Assembly: GCA_051294375.1 (NCBI GenBank)
Contig: CM119264.1
Location: forward strand, 13,536,813-13,600,812
Source of the DNA: Paraspadella gotoi
Lineage: Eukaryota; Chaetognatha
Length of the DNA: 64,000 nt
Reading direction: 5' to 3'
Of the stretch, positions 12,701-24,700 are shown piece after piece. Numbering within the stretch: the first letter of the stretch is position 1; each line of letters begins with the position of its first letter. A program made the translations under genes and the position numbers. The notes below the pieces were generated by a model. It worked only from the letters and a program-made list of their open reading frames with translations. It was not told the origin of the DNA and made no database searches.

Positions 12701-14842
12701 GCGCGAGGTTTCTACGCCCGTTTCCGGCGGAGCCACTCCCTCTTCAGCAGTCAAAAGTACCGGACGGCGACAGAGAGATCGTCAAAAAATGCTCGATGCT
12801 TATGCTTTACGGAAGACGTCCTCCAAAGATGTCGTCAATCTAGTCGTCGTCGGGCACGTGGACAGCGGGAAGAGCACTTTAATGGGGCATCTCCTCTACA
12901 AAACGGGAAACGTTTCTAAGAAGAATATGCACAAGTTCGAGCAGGTGATTTTTTTCCACTTTTGAAAGGTTAAAAATTATTTATCCTTTTGCAAACATGA
13001 TTCTCGTTTTAAATACTTAACTTTGTATCAATCATTAAATGTGCTTTTGTAGACGCAACAAGTTTCAGAGTAAGAATGAATTTATTTTTCAACTACAACG
13101 ATAACAATAAAAGGCTCGGATGTTAATTTCAAGTTCAAAGTTTGACCATAACGAGAAAGAGTAACCGAGTAAAAGAGTAAGGTTGAAGGTTGTAGTTGTT
13201 ACTTTAATCATTAAATGTGCTTTAACTCGTCATTTTCATCCTGAAACAAATAGTTAAGAAAACATTACTCAAAATATTTTTTTAGGAAAGTAAAAAAGCT
13301 GGAAAAGCCTCCTTCGCTTATGCATGGGTTTTAGACGAGACGGAGGAAGAGAGGAGTCGCGGGGTAACCATTGATGTCGCGCAGTCGAGGTTCGAAACGG
13401 AGACGCAGACCATTGCTCTTCTTGATGCGCCCGGCCATAGGGACTTCATTCCGAATATGATAACAGGTAAATGTTTCGAAATATTTGTATAAAGGCTTTT
13501 TGTTACCCCGCATGGGCATTGGGCAATGGTCAGGCCATTTTAATTTTTAGTTTTTTCCTTTGTTCTCGAAACGGGACTCTGAATTGCCCCGTAACCTTTT
13601 AAGGTGCAGCCCAAGCCGACGCGGCCATTCTGGTCGTTAACTCGACACGTGGCGAGTTCGAATCCGGCTTCGACGCCGGCGGGCAAACCCGCGAGCACGC
13701 GCTCCTGGTCCGCAGCCTCGGAGTGGGTCAAATAATCGTCGCTGTCAACAAACTCGACACTGTCGGATGGGACCAAAAACGCTATGAGGAGATCGCCAAG
13801 AAGGTCACCAACTTCTTGAAGCAAATTGGCTACAAGGAAGCAGATTTGTCCTTTGTGCCTTGCAGGTGCCATGAGTGAAAATTGAAACTGACGCAGTAGT
13901 AAAGTTAGCCAAATTTCTCTTGAAAGTATTTCCGAGCGTTTTTTCATATTTTCTTAAGCGGCCTATTGGGCTACAACCTGACGAAAGGTTCATCGGTCAC
14001 TGAGTTGTCTATGTGGTACGGAGATGGACCGTCGCTTATCGAGAGGATCGACTCTTTGCGACCTCCAGAACGACCCGTCGACAAACCCTTTAGACTTTGC
14101 GTAGCTGACGTCTTCAAAGGAATGGGATCTGGGGTTTGCGGTTCGGGCAAGATCGAAGCGGGTGAGCGCTGTTGACATTTCTTGACCAATTTTTGCTAAG
14201 ATGATTTCTTTGAGTCTCATCACAAGACATCGGAGCACTTTCTCCATCCAGGAGCCGTCTCACAGGGTGACCGCGTGTTAGCGATGCCTGCTGGCGACTC
14301 GGCGACGGTCAAATCGGTTGCCGTAGATGATGAAATGGTCCAATATGGTTTCGCTGGGGATCAGGTTGTCCTCACTCTCACTGGAGTTAATGAAGGACAT
14401 TTGACCGTGGGTGCGTCATGATATTGTTATACGACGATGTCACGAGATTTTCTAACTCACTTGCCCCCTTTTCTTCTCAGGTTCCGTTCTTTGCGATTTC
14501 GAGGCCCCCATAAAAACCGCGACCCGCTTCGAGGCTCGAGTCGTCGTTTTCAACGTCCTTCTCCCCCTCACTCAGGGCTGCCCGCTCGTTTTTCACCTGA
14601 AGTCCTTCAACGAGCCCTGCGTTCTCGGCCGGCTCAATGCTATCGTCCATAAAGCCAATGGCGAGGTGGTAAAACGACGACCCAAATGTCTCGTGAAGGG
14701 TTCTTCGGCGATTGTCGAGATCGCTTTTCAACGTCCCGTCTGCCTTGAATTATACAAGGACTTAAAGGAGATGGGAAGGTTCATGCTAAGGAGCGGAGAC
14801 AACACCGTCGCCGCGGGGATGGTTACCTCGGTGTTAGCGTGA
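6748..14842 (+). CDS. HBS1: HBS1 ribosome-rescue GTPase (eRF3/EF-1alpha family)
   Basis: HBS1 works with Pelota to split stalled ribosomes in no-go/non-stop mRNA decay. Twelve exons: 6748-6799, 6876-7042, 7279-7457, 11414-11537, 12036-12136, 12202-12425, 12589-12944, 13286-13466, 13604-13865, 13959-14161, 14252-14410, 14481-14842 (2370 nt, 789 aa). The start reads MSRHRNVR, as in other HBS1 proteins, with an in-frame TAA two codons upstream. The HBS1 N-domain ([21 protein letters not shown]) leads through a Ser-rich linker to the GTPase: GHVDSGKS near residue 371, [17 protein letters not shown] and NKLD, then PCSGLLG, two beta-barrel domains and the terminal [15 protein letters not shown] block. 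The exon 5/6 junction is the weakest: the acceptor at 12201 preserves frame, and a 50-bp intron 12120-12169 is an alternative. The third intron is about 4 kb and filled by a foldback repeat. Confidence 0.95.
7550..10712. mobile_element. Foldback element A in HBS1 intron 3
   Basis: Two near-perfect inverted arms, about 7550-8485 and 9780-10712, are separated by about 1.3 kb. Matching pairs include the block around CACTATAGTACAAATTAGTC (left about 7580, right about 10680) and GAGTGCTTTAATTTAATCTC (left about 8415, right complement about 9840). About 9330-10220 also matches foldback element B (54430-55310) in order, and 9330-9760 is a further direct copy of the left-arm sequence. It is extremely AT-rich and has no convincing ORF. 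It looks like a non-autonomous foldback DNA transposon, or a nested pair of them. Its outer ends lack the CACGGTAGGG terminus of element B. Confidence 0.75.
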
Positions 14843-15093
14843 TTTAGGAGTTAGTCTTTAACATCGTTTGAAAATTCTGGATCGATTACCGGATTGGGAT
14901 TCCATTTGTCGAATTTTAAAACAGTCGAAATATGTTGCCGTTTCTTTTTTGGTTTTAGTAATTAGGATATCGCCGAAGTGTCGAATTTCTGGTCATTGTT
15001 ACTTAGGTAAAATGTTAATCGACCGACAAGGATATTTAGTGTAGTTGTTACTCGACCTGAGATAAATTGTTTACTTCTGCATTTTCTTTTTAA

Positions 15094-15095
15094 AG
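15094..15095 (+). promoter_or_regulatory. Acceptor-like AG in RpS7 leader
   Basis: The sequence cattttctttttaaag lies 40 bp before the RpS7 ATG, a polypyrimidine tract followed by AG. It could be a 5' UTR or trans-splice acceptor, and the close spacing to HBS1 makes the second worth testing. Confidence 0.3.
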
Positions 15096-15107
15096 CTAGG
15101 GTATCAC

Positions 15108-15113
15108 AATAAA
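15108..15113 (+). terminator. AATAAA polyA signal, HBS1
   Basis: AATAAA lies about 265 bp past the HBS1 stop and only 22 bp before the RpS7 ATG, so it would overlap the RpS7 leader. It is the only canonical signal in the 292-bp HBS1-RpS7 spacer. Confidence 0.5.
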
Positions 15114-15134
15114 AAGAAAAAATTATATTAAAAA

Positions 15135-16197
15135 ATGTATTCGACGAGCGCGAAGATAATTAAACCTGGGGGCGAGAAACCGGACGAGTTTGAACAGTCC
15201 ATTTCTCAGGTACCACTTTTATTTTTATACTTTTTCCCAAAAAATGTTTATCTAATTATTATCTAATTCTTGGAAGGCCCTGCTCGAGTTAGAGATGAAC
15301 AGCGACATGAAGGCGCAACTACGTGACCTCCACGTGACGGCGGCAAAAGAAACTGACGTGGGTGGTGGAAAAAAGTCTGTCATCGTATTCGTACCAGTTC
15401 CACAAGTAAATTTTGCCCAATGAGAAGTTTAGAATCGCAGCGATAGTTTTTGTCACAACCGTTTTCAATCGTATTTTCTTGCCTATCTAATGTTTTAATT
15501 CCTCCCATCCTCAAACCTTCCGTCATTCTCCAGTTGAAAGATTACCGGCGAATTCAAAGTCGGTTGGTGAGAGAATTGGAAAAAAAGTTCAGCGGAAAAC
15601 ATTTTGTGTTCGTGGCTCAACGACGGATCTTGGCCAAACCCACGCGGAAATCAAGAAACGCGCTCAAGCAGAAGAGGCCCCGTAGGTACGTATAAGACGC
15701 AAGTTTTTTCTTGTTGGGGAACATTTATATAATAGTTTTTATTTTTTCTGCTTCGTTGCGAAATTTTCTACGAGACGTAAAAACTTGATATTGTATTGTA
15801 TTAAGTAAAGTAATAAGTAACCCCCAGTTTCTTTAGACAATGTGAGGGGGCGAATCCTGCGTATGAACGAATCTAAGAAATTTTCTTCCCGACAATACTT
15901 TTATTTTTCTTGATAGCCCCAAAACTTTCAATTTTATTTTAACCGAATTCCAACTTTGCTCCTGACAGCCGTACCCTCACTTCGGTCCACTCTGCCATCC
16001 TTGACGATCTCGTCTTTCCCGCCGAGATCGTTGGCAAGCGCATGCGGGTAAAGTTGGACGGCACCCGCACGATAAAGGTCTTCCTCGACAAGGGGCAGCA
16101 GACTCAGGTGGAGCACAAAATCGGCACCTACTCTGCTGTTTACAAGAAACTCACCGGCAAGGAAGTCTCCTTCGAGTTTCCCGACGTTCTAGTCTGA
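15135..16197 (+). CDS. RpS7: 40S ribosomal protein S7 (eS7)
   Basis: Structural protein of the small ribosomal subunit. Four exons, 15135-15209, 15277-15405, 15534-15685 and 15969-16197, give 194 aa, the same length as vertebrate S7. Diagnostic blocks in order: [110 protein letters not shown] and [14 protein letters not shown]. All splice sites are GT-AG and in phase. It lies 292 bp after HBS1 and 220 bp before RpL22 on the same strand. No truncation or missing segment is visible. Confidence 0.98.
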
Positions 16198-16230
16198 TCG
16201 TTGCCTCGGACGAACGCTTGCATATGATCG

Positions 16231-16236
16231 ATTAAA
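16231..16236 (+). terminator. ATTAAA polyA signal variant, RpS7
   Basis: ATTAAA lies 34 bp after the RpS7 stop; it is the commonest variant of the animal polyA hexamer. Confidence 0.5.
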
Positions 16237-16358
16237 TCTATACGACCGAACTCGTCGAATACGCGTATTCCAGTTTTTATTTAGAATACTAAATACCGTT
16301 AAGTAAATATTTTTAACGCCGAGTTAAATGTTTCAAGTAATATGACATTAATTTTTTT

Positions 16359-16360
16359 AG
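16359..16360 (+). promoter_or_regulatory. Acceptor-like AG in RpL22 leader
   Basis: The sequence cattaatttttttag, a strong polypyrimidine tract with AG, lies 58 bp before the RpL22 ATG. It has the form of a 5' UTR or trans-splice acceptor. Confidence 0.35.
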
Positions 16361-16417
16361 GGGGTTATATTTCATTGAGAATCTTAAACTTTGCAAAATA
16401 AAAGATAAAATAAAAAA

Positions 16418-17405
16418 ATGGTGGTCGTTGCCAAAAAAGGAGGAAAGAGCGTTAAAGGAGTCAGGGGAGCTAAGAGCGGGGCGAAAGGTGGCACCAAGGG
16501 AGGTACAAAGAAGAAGATCACCCACAAATTTATTATCAACTGCACCCAACCTGTGGAGGATGGCATCATGGACGCGGCCAACTTTGAGAAGTACCTCCAT
16601 GAAAGGATTAAGGTGAGTAGAATGAACCAACCATTTTTTACGAACTGGTTTCGTTTTTTTTTTTTTAAATTATATAGTTCGATCCATTAATACTTTTATC
16701 TCTGTAATTAAAAACGAGTAATTCTGGCTTATTGCCAGTTCAAGAACGTCTTCCCCGGCGTTTCTTGAAAAATTTGAAGGGAGTGAAGGCAAAGTGGCCT
16801 AGCGAAAGGTTTCGCTTTGATGAAAAAAAACTTAAGTAAAACGGAACTTAAAACCATTTCGTGGCCGCGATCCTTGTCTCTCCGAAACTGGCGTTTTCCC
16901 ACGCCATTCCCTCCCCGACCCCAACTCTCCCGTCAACGACCAGGTTAACGGCAAGACCAACAATCTTGGCAACAACGTCGCGATCGAGCGGAACAAGGCC
17001 AAACTGGTGAGACTAAAAATCAAAACGCTATTCTACACCTTCAGTATTGGGCGCTTTCGTCGATGTTCTTCGGGGAACGAGAGCATGGCCACATTGGCCA
17101 GCCCTGGCCAAGATTGGACACGTTAGTCAGATTCAAGTAATGAGCTTCTTTGCTCCTAGGTGGTGACCGCCGACGTTGCTTTCTCAAAACGGTACCTCAA
17201 GTATCTGACAAAAAAGGTAACAGAATTCATCCATTCCGACGAAGCTTCCGAAATTATCGCTATTTCTATTTCTATGCTTTTCACGCAGTACTTGAAGAAG
17301 AACAACCTCCGTGATTGGCTGAGAGTTGTTGCGGCTGCTAAAGATTCCTATGAACTACGATACTTCCAAATCAACAACGAGGAAGAGGAAGAAGACGAGG
17401 ACTAA
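16418..17405 (+). CDS. RpL22: 60S ribosomal protein L22 (eL22)
   Basis: Large-subunit ribosomal protein. Four exons, 16418-16612, 16944-17006, 17160-17216 and 17289-17405, give 143 aa. A Lys/Gly-rich basic N terminus (about 30 aa, longer than vertebrate L22) precedes [62 protein letters not shown] and [20 protein letters not shown], then YELRYFQIN and a C-terminal Glu/Asp run, as in other L22 proteins. Exon boundaries are phase 0 throughout. The basic extension resembles those of insect L22 in composition, although here it is short. Third in the HBS1-RpS7-RpL22 tandem. Confidence 0.98.
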
Positions 17406-18723
17406 TATCAATTTGACTTTAAATCAATCTCAATTGATATGATGATATGATGAGAAATTGTTAAACTTTTCGGAAGAAAAAAATCTTTAATCGTTTTAAA
17501 TACTTCCCCTTTTTCTGTTGAATAAGTATTAGTAATGTTTCACAATTTTTTTTTTCAATTAATGGTTAAACTGAGCTTCTGAGAAAATAATATTTAAAGA
17601 TTGGTTCTTAATTAGTTTTTTCTTGCCTTCAGCAGAGCTACCCAGTATATAATTCAAGCTTGCTTAAGAACTTCTCAGCTCGCGTTTCAATTAGTTTTTT
17701 CCTTTGCGAATTTGGTTGGAATAATTCTCAAAGAATAGGTCAACGGTTTGCTATATCATTATCAACTTCCCGCGAGATGCGGGTCTGTTCGCTTGTTTTG
17801 AAAAGCTCTCTTTTCCTCAGCGCCATCTCTTCAACCCTCAGCGCACCCTTCCTTTGTGTGTGTGCTCTAGGATTGCCAACTCTTCCCGACTATTAACGAT
17901 AGCTTGTAGCCGATGCTGTCCCTTTGCTACATTCATAGTGGAATAGAAGCGTGACGAAAGGACGAAATTCTTTTCATGAAACCCATTCTTTTAAAATATA
18001 TGTCAGCACGAAGATGATAAATTTGGCCGTTTTTTATTACTCTATTTTGGTGTTTTCAACTGGACAAAATGGCGGGTTTCTTTAGAAGGGTATGAAAGGT
18101 CCTTGCTTCATTTCTGAACTGTTATGGTTAAGAGTTATTCGACGTGATTTGTAATTTGACTTGCTGACCTCAAGGAATGGGAGCGTATGAATGCATCAAG
18201 CTTCTCGTACTTGAGCCATTAAAAATGAAAAATGCTATGGATCTTCCATACCCTTTCACTTGGAAGGTTTTAAGTAAAGTTATTTTGTACGTATCATAGT
18301 ATTTTTATTAGTATTATGAAATCACCTAATCTGGGTTAATTTTACTTTCGCCAACCGGGGTTTAGAGCGGTTTAGGGGTAGCTTAGGGTGAGGGATTGTG
18401 TATTTTTACGTGGTTTTTCAACAGACGCCAAAACTCCGTAATCTTTTAATAATAATTATTAAAAACGAATCATAAAACGAAAAGATCCCTGCTATTGAAC
18501 CATTAGCGACAGCGTTGACATGTAATTTTGAAATGGGTTATAAATTTATTTTCAAGATTGACAAGGGTCGAAATGTTATTATTCCCGAAGCTCCGATTGG
18601 TTTACTTCGACTCATTAAATCCTATGATCATTTATCATCATTAAACATTGCAAGAAAAAGAGATTTAACAATTGAGTCAATGTGTGGATAAGATAAACTT
18701 TAAAATAAACATTTGAGTCAATC
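17406..18723. other. Intergenic region, no confident gene
   Basis: The 1.3-kb spacer between RpL22 and the PRR12-like gene. A G+C-richer block (about 17630-17960) may be regulatory or a 5' UTR; on the minus strand it holds only a 27-codon ATG frame with no downstream exon. A partial copy of the TTTTACTTTCGCC repeat begins near 18338. No tRNA or snRNA was recognised. Confidence 0.4.
18338..18400 (+). repeat. TTTTACTTTCGCC MITE fragment
   Basis: Contains GGGTTAATTTTACTTTCGCC followed by AACCGGGG and TTTAGGGG/TTAGGG-like sequence, matching one terminus of the complete copies at 19262-19464 and 57001-57860. The other terminus is not evident. Confidence 0.6.
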
Positions 18724-21700
18724 ATGGATCCACATTGGAATTTCAATCAGTACGCCCGTCTAGCGCCACCGACGACAGTTCACGGGCAGTCGGGACAATT
18801 GCGGTAAGTAGCCTCTGTCCCAAGATTATAAGTTTTACCATTACTAATTGAACCCAATACAAAATGGTTCCCCTTTTATCATGTATTTTGCCTTCGTTAT
18901 TACTTTCTGCTTTAAAATATTTAACAATCGTAAACTCATAACATTTTCTCTCTCATCACAGCTACGACATTCCTTTGATAGCCGAACAGTTGGCTGCTTC
19001 TGGCCAGCCAGCTTTTGCGGCGCTACCTGCTCCTCTTCCAGCGCATACGACTTTGTCGCCCCCACGAGCAGCCGCAAACTTCGGACTGGCTCAGTCTTTC
19101 CCCGGCATTTCCGGTGTTCCGCCCACCGCCGCTTACATGGACACTCTTACCCAGATTCAGCAAAACATTGGCCAGGCGTATAAACTTTCAAAGGTAATAA
19201 AGAAAAAGTCTTGTTGCGGAAAAATATTTGTGTATTGTGTACGGACACAAATTAGTTAAATTGGCTAAATTTTACTTTCGCCGACCGCGGTTTTGGCGTC
19301 TTTTAAAAAATTATTTAAAAATACTTATTTTTAAAAAACTATTTAAAAAATTATTTTTTAATTACCCTTATCCTAAACCCTTATAATCCTTAACACCCTA
19401 ACCTTAAACTACCCTTAAAACACCCTTTTCCCTAACCCTGGTTGGCGAAAGTAAAATTAACCCGTTAAACTCGTAGTGTCTTCCAGATATCTTTTAATTG
19501 CGTAATTCTATTCAAAATTGAGTGGGCTTTCTAACTCCCATTACTAGTCATAATCAAATATGTTTACAAATTGGTTATGACCGAGTCCATTGAATTTTTG
19601 CTCGTGCTTAACTTGTTTTTAGAATTTTAATCAAGATTAATGTTTTGGCTGCTTCTTGCTTGAAATTTTATTTAACTCAATTTCAACTAAGCCCAAAAGG
19701 GCCAAGACTGTTTTTCCTTCCCTTTCCTTCGTGATCGGGACGGTAGTATTTTTTTTTTCATCTCCTGAATGAGAAAAAAACGGTCATCGTTCCCATATTT
19801 ATTAGTGCAACCGAAAAACTAATTCATTGTACAGCGCCAGCGGGTCAGCATTTAGGTTACAACAAAAATTTTTGAACCCTATTAGGAGAAACTTTGTAAG
19901 TTTGACGATTTTCATTTTGCTAATTTTTGCTTGTTGACAGTTTTCCTTTTTTGGGATTTATAAAATTGTAATTGGGCACATTTTGTTCCTTTATTTCAAT
20001 CCTTTTAATTTCACTCTTGTTTTCCAAATTTTTCTGCTCACTTAGTCTCGTGTGCACAGGACAAAAATTTTTTTGATAAGTTTCCTGTATTTCGTCTTAA
20101 ATAATTTGTCTCCGAAACTTTTTTCATCTTCGATTTCTGTTTTCCCGTGATCTTCTTTTCATCTTTTGTCTGGAGCGTCGTCTTCTTGAACTCGTTTCGT
20201 CTTCATTGTCATTTTTTTGACGGCTCTATAGCCTTTATCGCTGTGCCGAGTTGTTTTTCTTCTCTCACTGCGTGACCTCGCATCTGTCATTTTAACCCTT
20301 GTATTTACGGGCGGCGTCTGNNNNNNNNNNCAGACGCCGCCTATACCTGTTGCTCATTTTCAGCTGCCAGATCCCACGGAAAACTTCGCCCAGCAGGGTC
20401 AAATGCCGGAAGTTTCCAAAAACTGGGGTTTAGCCAACTTCATTTCTACGCCGCAACAGAATGCCGCCTTTGGATCAGGGGCGTCGAGTGGCGGGTCCTC
20501 GGTGCCCTTCGCCGCCAGCGTCCCTCAATCGTCGGGCGGCGGTGGCGGGAGGGCTTCCGCTATACAACGTAACCCATATGCCGAACCTTCTATCGTGGGT
20601 AAGTTTTGGTAATTCTGTCTCTATGAGACTAAAAACCCTTTCTGAACTATTAAATTGCCATACTCGACTCGTATTTGAATAAGTATTTAACTGAAGGTTT
20701 TCATAGAAAATGGCCACATCCAAGCATTTTTCTCGATGTAGTATTAAGTTTTCCTTTTTCTTCGCCTAAAGGCGCGCTCTCGTCACGGACGTCGCAACCT
20801 TCACTCCAACGTAGCGCAACTTCGACATCGACAGAGGCGTTGCCAAGTCAATACCTCTCCAACGCCGCGTCCTCGCGATCTAGTGGCGCCTCCAGGAGTG
20901 CCACCTCCTCCTCATCCGTAACCTCGCAGGTTTTGCGACTTTTTTTTATGGATTTTCCTTCCCCATTCTGTTTTTACTCCCCTTTCCTTTTCTCCATAGG
21001 GCTACCATAGCGCAGCTAGCCCAGGCGCTGGCTTCCTCGCCAATCACCAACAATTGCCTCCCCCTGCGCACTCCAATACTGGCAAGCAGTACCACATCGT
21101 CAACGCGCCGCCTCCGCCGCCCTTGCAACCGATTCACTCAACCAAGGGCGTGCCTCCTCCTCCGTCTCCTGCTGCCAGTCAGGCTTCGCACAAGGTAGTG
21201 ATATCTAAAGCTGAAGTACTAAGTCTTCCAAACTTCCGTCGACAGAAATCGGCTCCTTCACAAATTAGTATATACATAACATTTGTTAGGTGACCCACGG
21301 TCAACATAGCAACTCCCAAACGACTTCATCTGTGCAAAAATCGGGCGCGCCCTCCTCACGACAACAGCAGAGATCCTCCAGCGGTACCTCTTATCATCAA
21401 GCGCACCATCAACAGCAGCAGTCCCAGCAACAACAACACCAACAGCATAGCCAGATTCATTCACCTCATCAGCAGGTTCTGAACAGCATGCACCAAACTT
21501 CGCAACATCAAGGAAGTCGCCAAGTACACAGTCGACAGCAGGTTAAGTGAATGTGTAATTGTAAAGAGTAGATAGAGGATGACTTTTTTCATAGGTTCTT
21601 TTGAGAAATCATATACGTACACGTCGTACAGGGACTTCAATCTAGACTGATACGAAAAAACTTGTAATATAATCAAAACGAAGAGTTAGAAGAGTTATAA

Positions 21701-24700
21701 ATTTTTTTCGTACTAATAGAAAACATTTTTTCCCCTACCAAACATTCTAGCTAGGATATTTGCTATGTTTTAAACATTTTCCTCAGAGGGTAAATTTCTG
21801 AAGAAGCATTTTTTACTTTGAAATTTTTACTTTGAAAGTGAATCTTACTGACCAAACTGACTTTTTATCAGCAATTTTTTTTTTTTTTTTTTTATGTCAG
21901 GTAACTTCACAATCAGCGTTAATACTTGTTAAATTATTAAAAACTGTTAAAATTTGAACAAAAAAATGAAGAAAAGAGACTCCGTGCTTGACAGCTACTG
22001 TGATTGTACCGCTGAATATTTAGTAAATGAATGAAAAGTAGAGAAGAAGATTTAGAAACTTGTATTTTATATCAAAATGTGCATAAAAATCCAGTAAAAC
22101 TCAAATTTAGGACGGGCGATGTACTTTTTGTAAGTCGTAAACCCAACTCAAGATTTATCATGAGTCTCGCCAAATTACGACTCGGAGATCGACAAAAAAA
22201 TGACAAAAGACCGACGAAATAACTAGTAAATAATTTGACCAAACGCGTGAGGACAACTTAAGTACGGTCAAAAAATAAGAGGGAAAAAGACAGACGATAC
22301 CTGTGGCGAAACATAATATAAAATAAATAATAAATATAAAAACTTATATTTATATAAAAAAAAGTCTTGATTTTGAAAGCGCTTCACTTTATTTTTAAGG
22401 AAAAATTTCTCTAAAAACATAATAAGTTAAAGAAAACTAATTTCTAATTAATTTTTAATTAATTTTGAAATCTCTTTGAATTAATTTTGAATCTCTAATT
22501 TTAACTTCCTTTCTCCAAAGGGTGGTCAAAGTGGCGACTCGTTTTCTGCCCCAGCTGGTTCCCCTATCATCCCCCACCACGGGGGCCCTGTCTTCCCGGG
22601 CATGGACTTGGATCTGAGCGGGGCGACATCTTCCCCATCCACCGCTACTGCAGCTGCTTCAGCCGCAACTCACTCGGCTACCGTCGGCACGGTCGATATG
22701 TCGCTGTTCCCCGCAGCGGCCGCAGCTTCTGCAGCCGTCGCCTCTTCCGAGGCCATCATCACCACCCATCACCCTCACCAACAGGTACTGTAACTATTGA
22801 TAGGAGTGATTTATGTTAGGAAATTTGTTTTTCTTTCGGACCACAGCTTTTAAAGTGAATTTATGTATCTACTTGATAAGGTTGATTTTTTTTTGTTTCA
22901 GCATCAACAAAATTCCATGCCAGTGAAGAAACGTAACCGCCAGTACCCCGACGATCGAAACTCAGCGGCGCAACAGGCGCACGCGGCGGCACTGCAAGCG
23001 CAGGCTCAAGCGCAAGCGGCTCAAGCGGCTCAAGCAGCACAAGCTGCACAAGCTGCTCAAGCTGCTCAGGCCGCACAAGCGGCCTCCATCGCCTCGGGAA
23101 AATCAAAGCAAAGACCAAAGAAAAAGGTTTGACCATTTCTAATTCATTTGTTTTGCAAATTCTTTCTTTACAGTGATGTATTTATTTTATTATATTAATT
23201 TTGATTACAGAGTTACGAGTCTTCGAGCAGCTTGAAGGACTACTTTCCCCAACAGCAGTCGCAGCAGCAAACGAGCGTTCAGAGCTCGGTACCGGCCGCC
23301 GCGGTTGCTGACAACGGATCGACGTCAGTGTCAGCGCAGTCGGCGTTCTCTCCGCCGCTCGGTGGTGCGCTGCTATTCCACCCTTCAGGTAACCAAGCGG
23401 AGTCTTATAAATTTTATCTTTGAGTAATTTTTGAGTATTTTGTAACTCATATATGCTATGTCATTATCTTGTAAGAGTGATGGAGGCCTTAAACCACCAA
23501 AGCCTGTCCAAAGTCCAAAGTCCAAAGATAGCTTGTTTATTAAATGAATGGATAATTTTTATATTGGTTGTACCAATTTCATATTATAGTAGATCCTTGC
23601 TTCCATTTTTCTGGTTAAATGTCCTTGCGTTTTTAGCCTCTTTAATCTTATCCAATATCGTTAATACCGCTTTTTCCCTGATTCTAAATTCTAAGGAGTG
23701 GGCGTTCCCGCCGAGGGCGATGACTCTGCTCCCGTCTTTTTCACCAATACTTCGGGCAACATGTTCCTCCAGCCGCCAGCAGGATCAGTCCTGTCAACGG
23801 ATGGGCAGCAGCACTTAACGGGAAATTTCGGCACGCTTGACTCCGATATGAATTCGTACCCTCTTACTTCGGGTCAAGGTATCTCCGCGAAAGCGGCAGA
23901 AGACAAGAGTAAGGTAAGTTAGGTTTTGGCTAAAATCTGTCAAAAAGATTTAATTTTTGGCTACAAGACGAAATCCGCCCTTGACTCGCATATTACAGAG
24001 TACTGCTCCGAAAACCGTGCAGCCCCTTGGTGTCGTCCCTGACACATTCGACGATTTCGCCCACTTTACGATGCCACCCGATGTTGAAACGCTAACTGAG
24101 CAGGTCAAGGAGAGGGTGCGAGCGGAACAAGCCGCTAAAGCCGCCGCCGCCGCGCCAAAAATACCCGACAACGGCGAAGAGGTTAATTAGTCTCTGCCAT
24201 ACATATAATGCGCTAAAGAAGATTCCGCTCAATTCACTGAAAAACATAAATTTCCTTTCCACCAGATTAAACTAAAATCGGATATGAAATACCAGTCGAC
24301 GTTTCTCGACTTTCTTCGAGGCAACAAGCAAGAAACTCTGTCGTCGGTCAAAAATTCGCCGATCCCAAAACGCCTCGTCGTCCCATACATCCCGGCGCCT
24401 GTGCGACGACCAGCTTGGAAAATACCCTCCTCCAACCATCGCTTCCATGACGACGACGACGACGACGAACTTCACGCGACCGTGGCCAACGTCATCTCGC
24501 GTTTGGACAAGGATGCGTCGCACCGAGGAAGAGGGGGCGCTATGATGATGCGTGGTACGAATTTTGGGGGAGGGGTGGGGAAACTTCAATACCGAACTAT
24601 TTAATAATTTGGAAAGTAAAAGTGAGGGAGATCATACATCGACTTTTACGAACTCGTAGTCGTAAATAAGTTAGTTAAATCACTATCCTTCAGGCCGAGC

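Noticed and set aside
16613-17159. Possible box C/D or H/ACA snoRNA in RpL22 introns 1 and 2
   Set aside because: A TGATGA-like C box near 16818 has no matching CTGA D box at a suitable distance, and no clear hairpin-hinge-hairpin-ACA was found.
17660-17896. Plus-strand ORF upstream of the PRR12-like gene
   Set aside because: No splice continuation, no recognisable domain, and composition like non-coding leader sequence.
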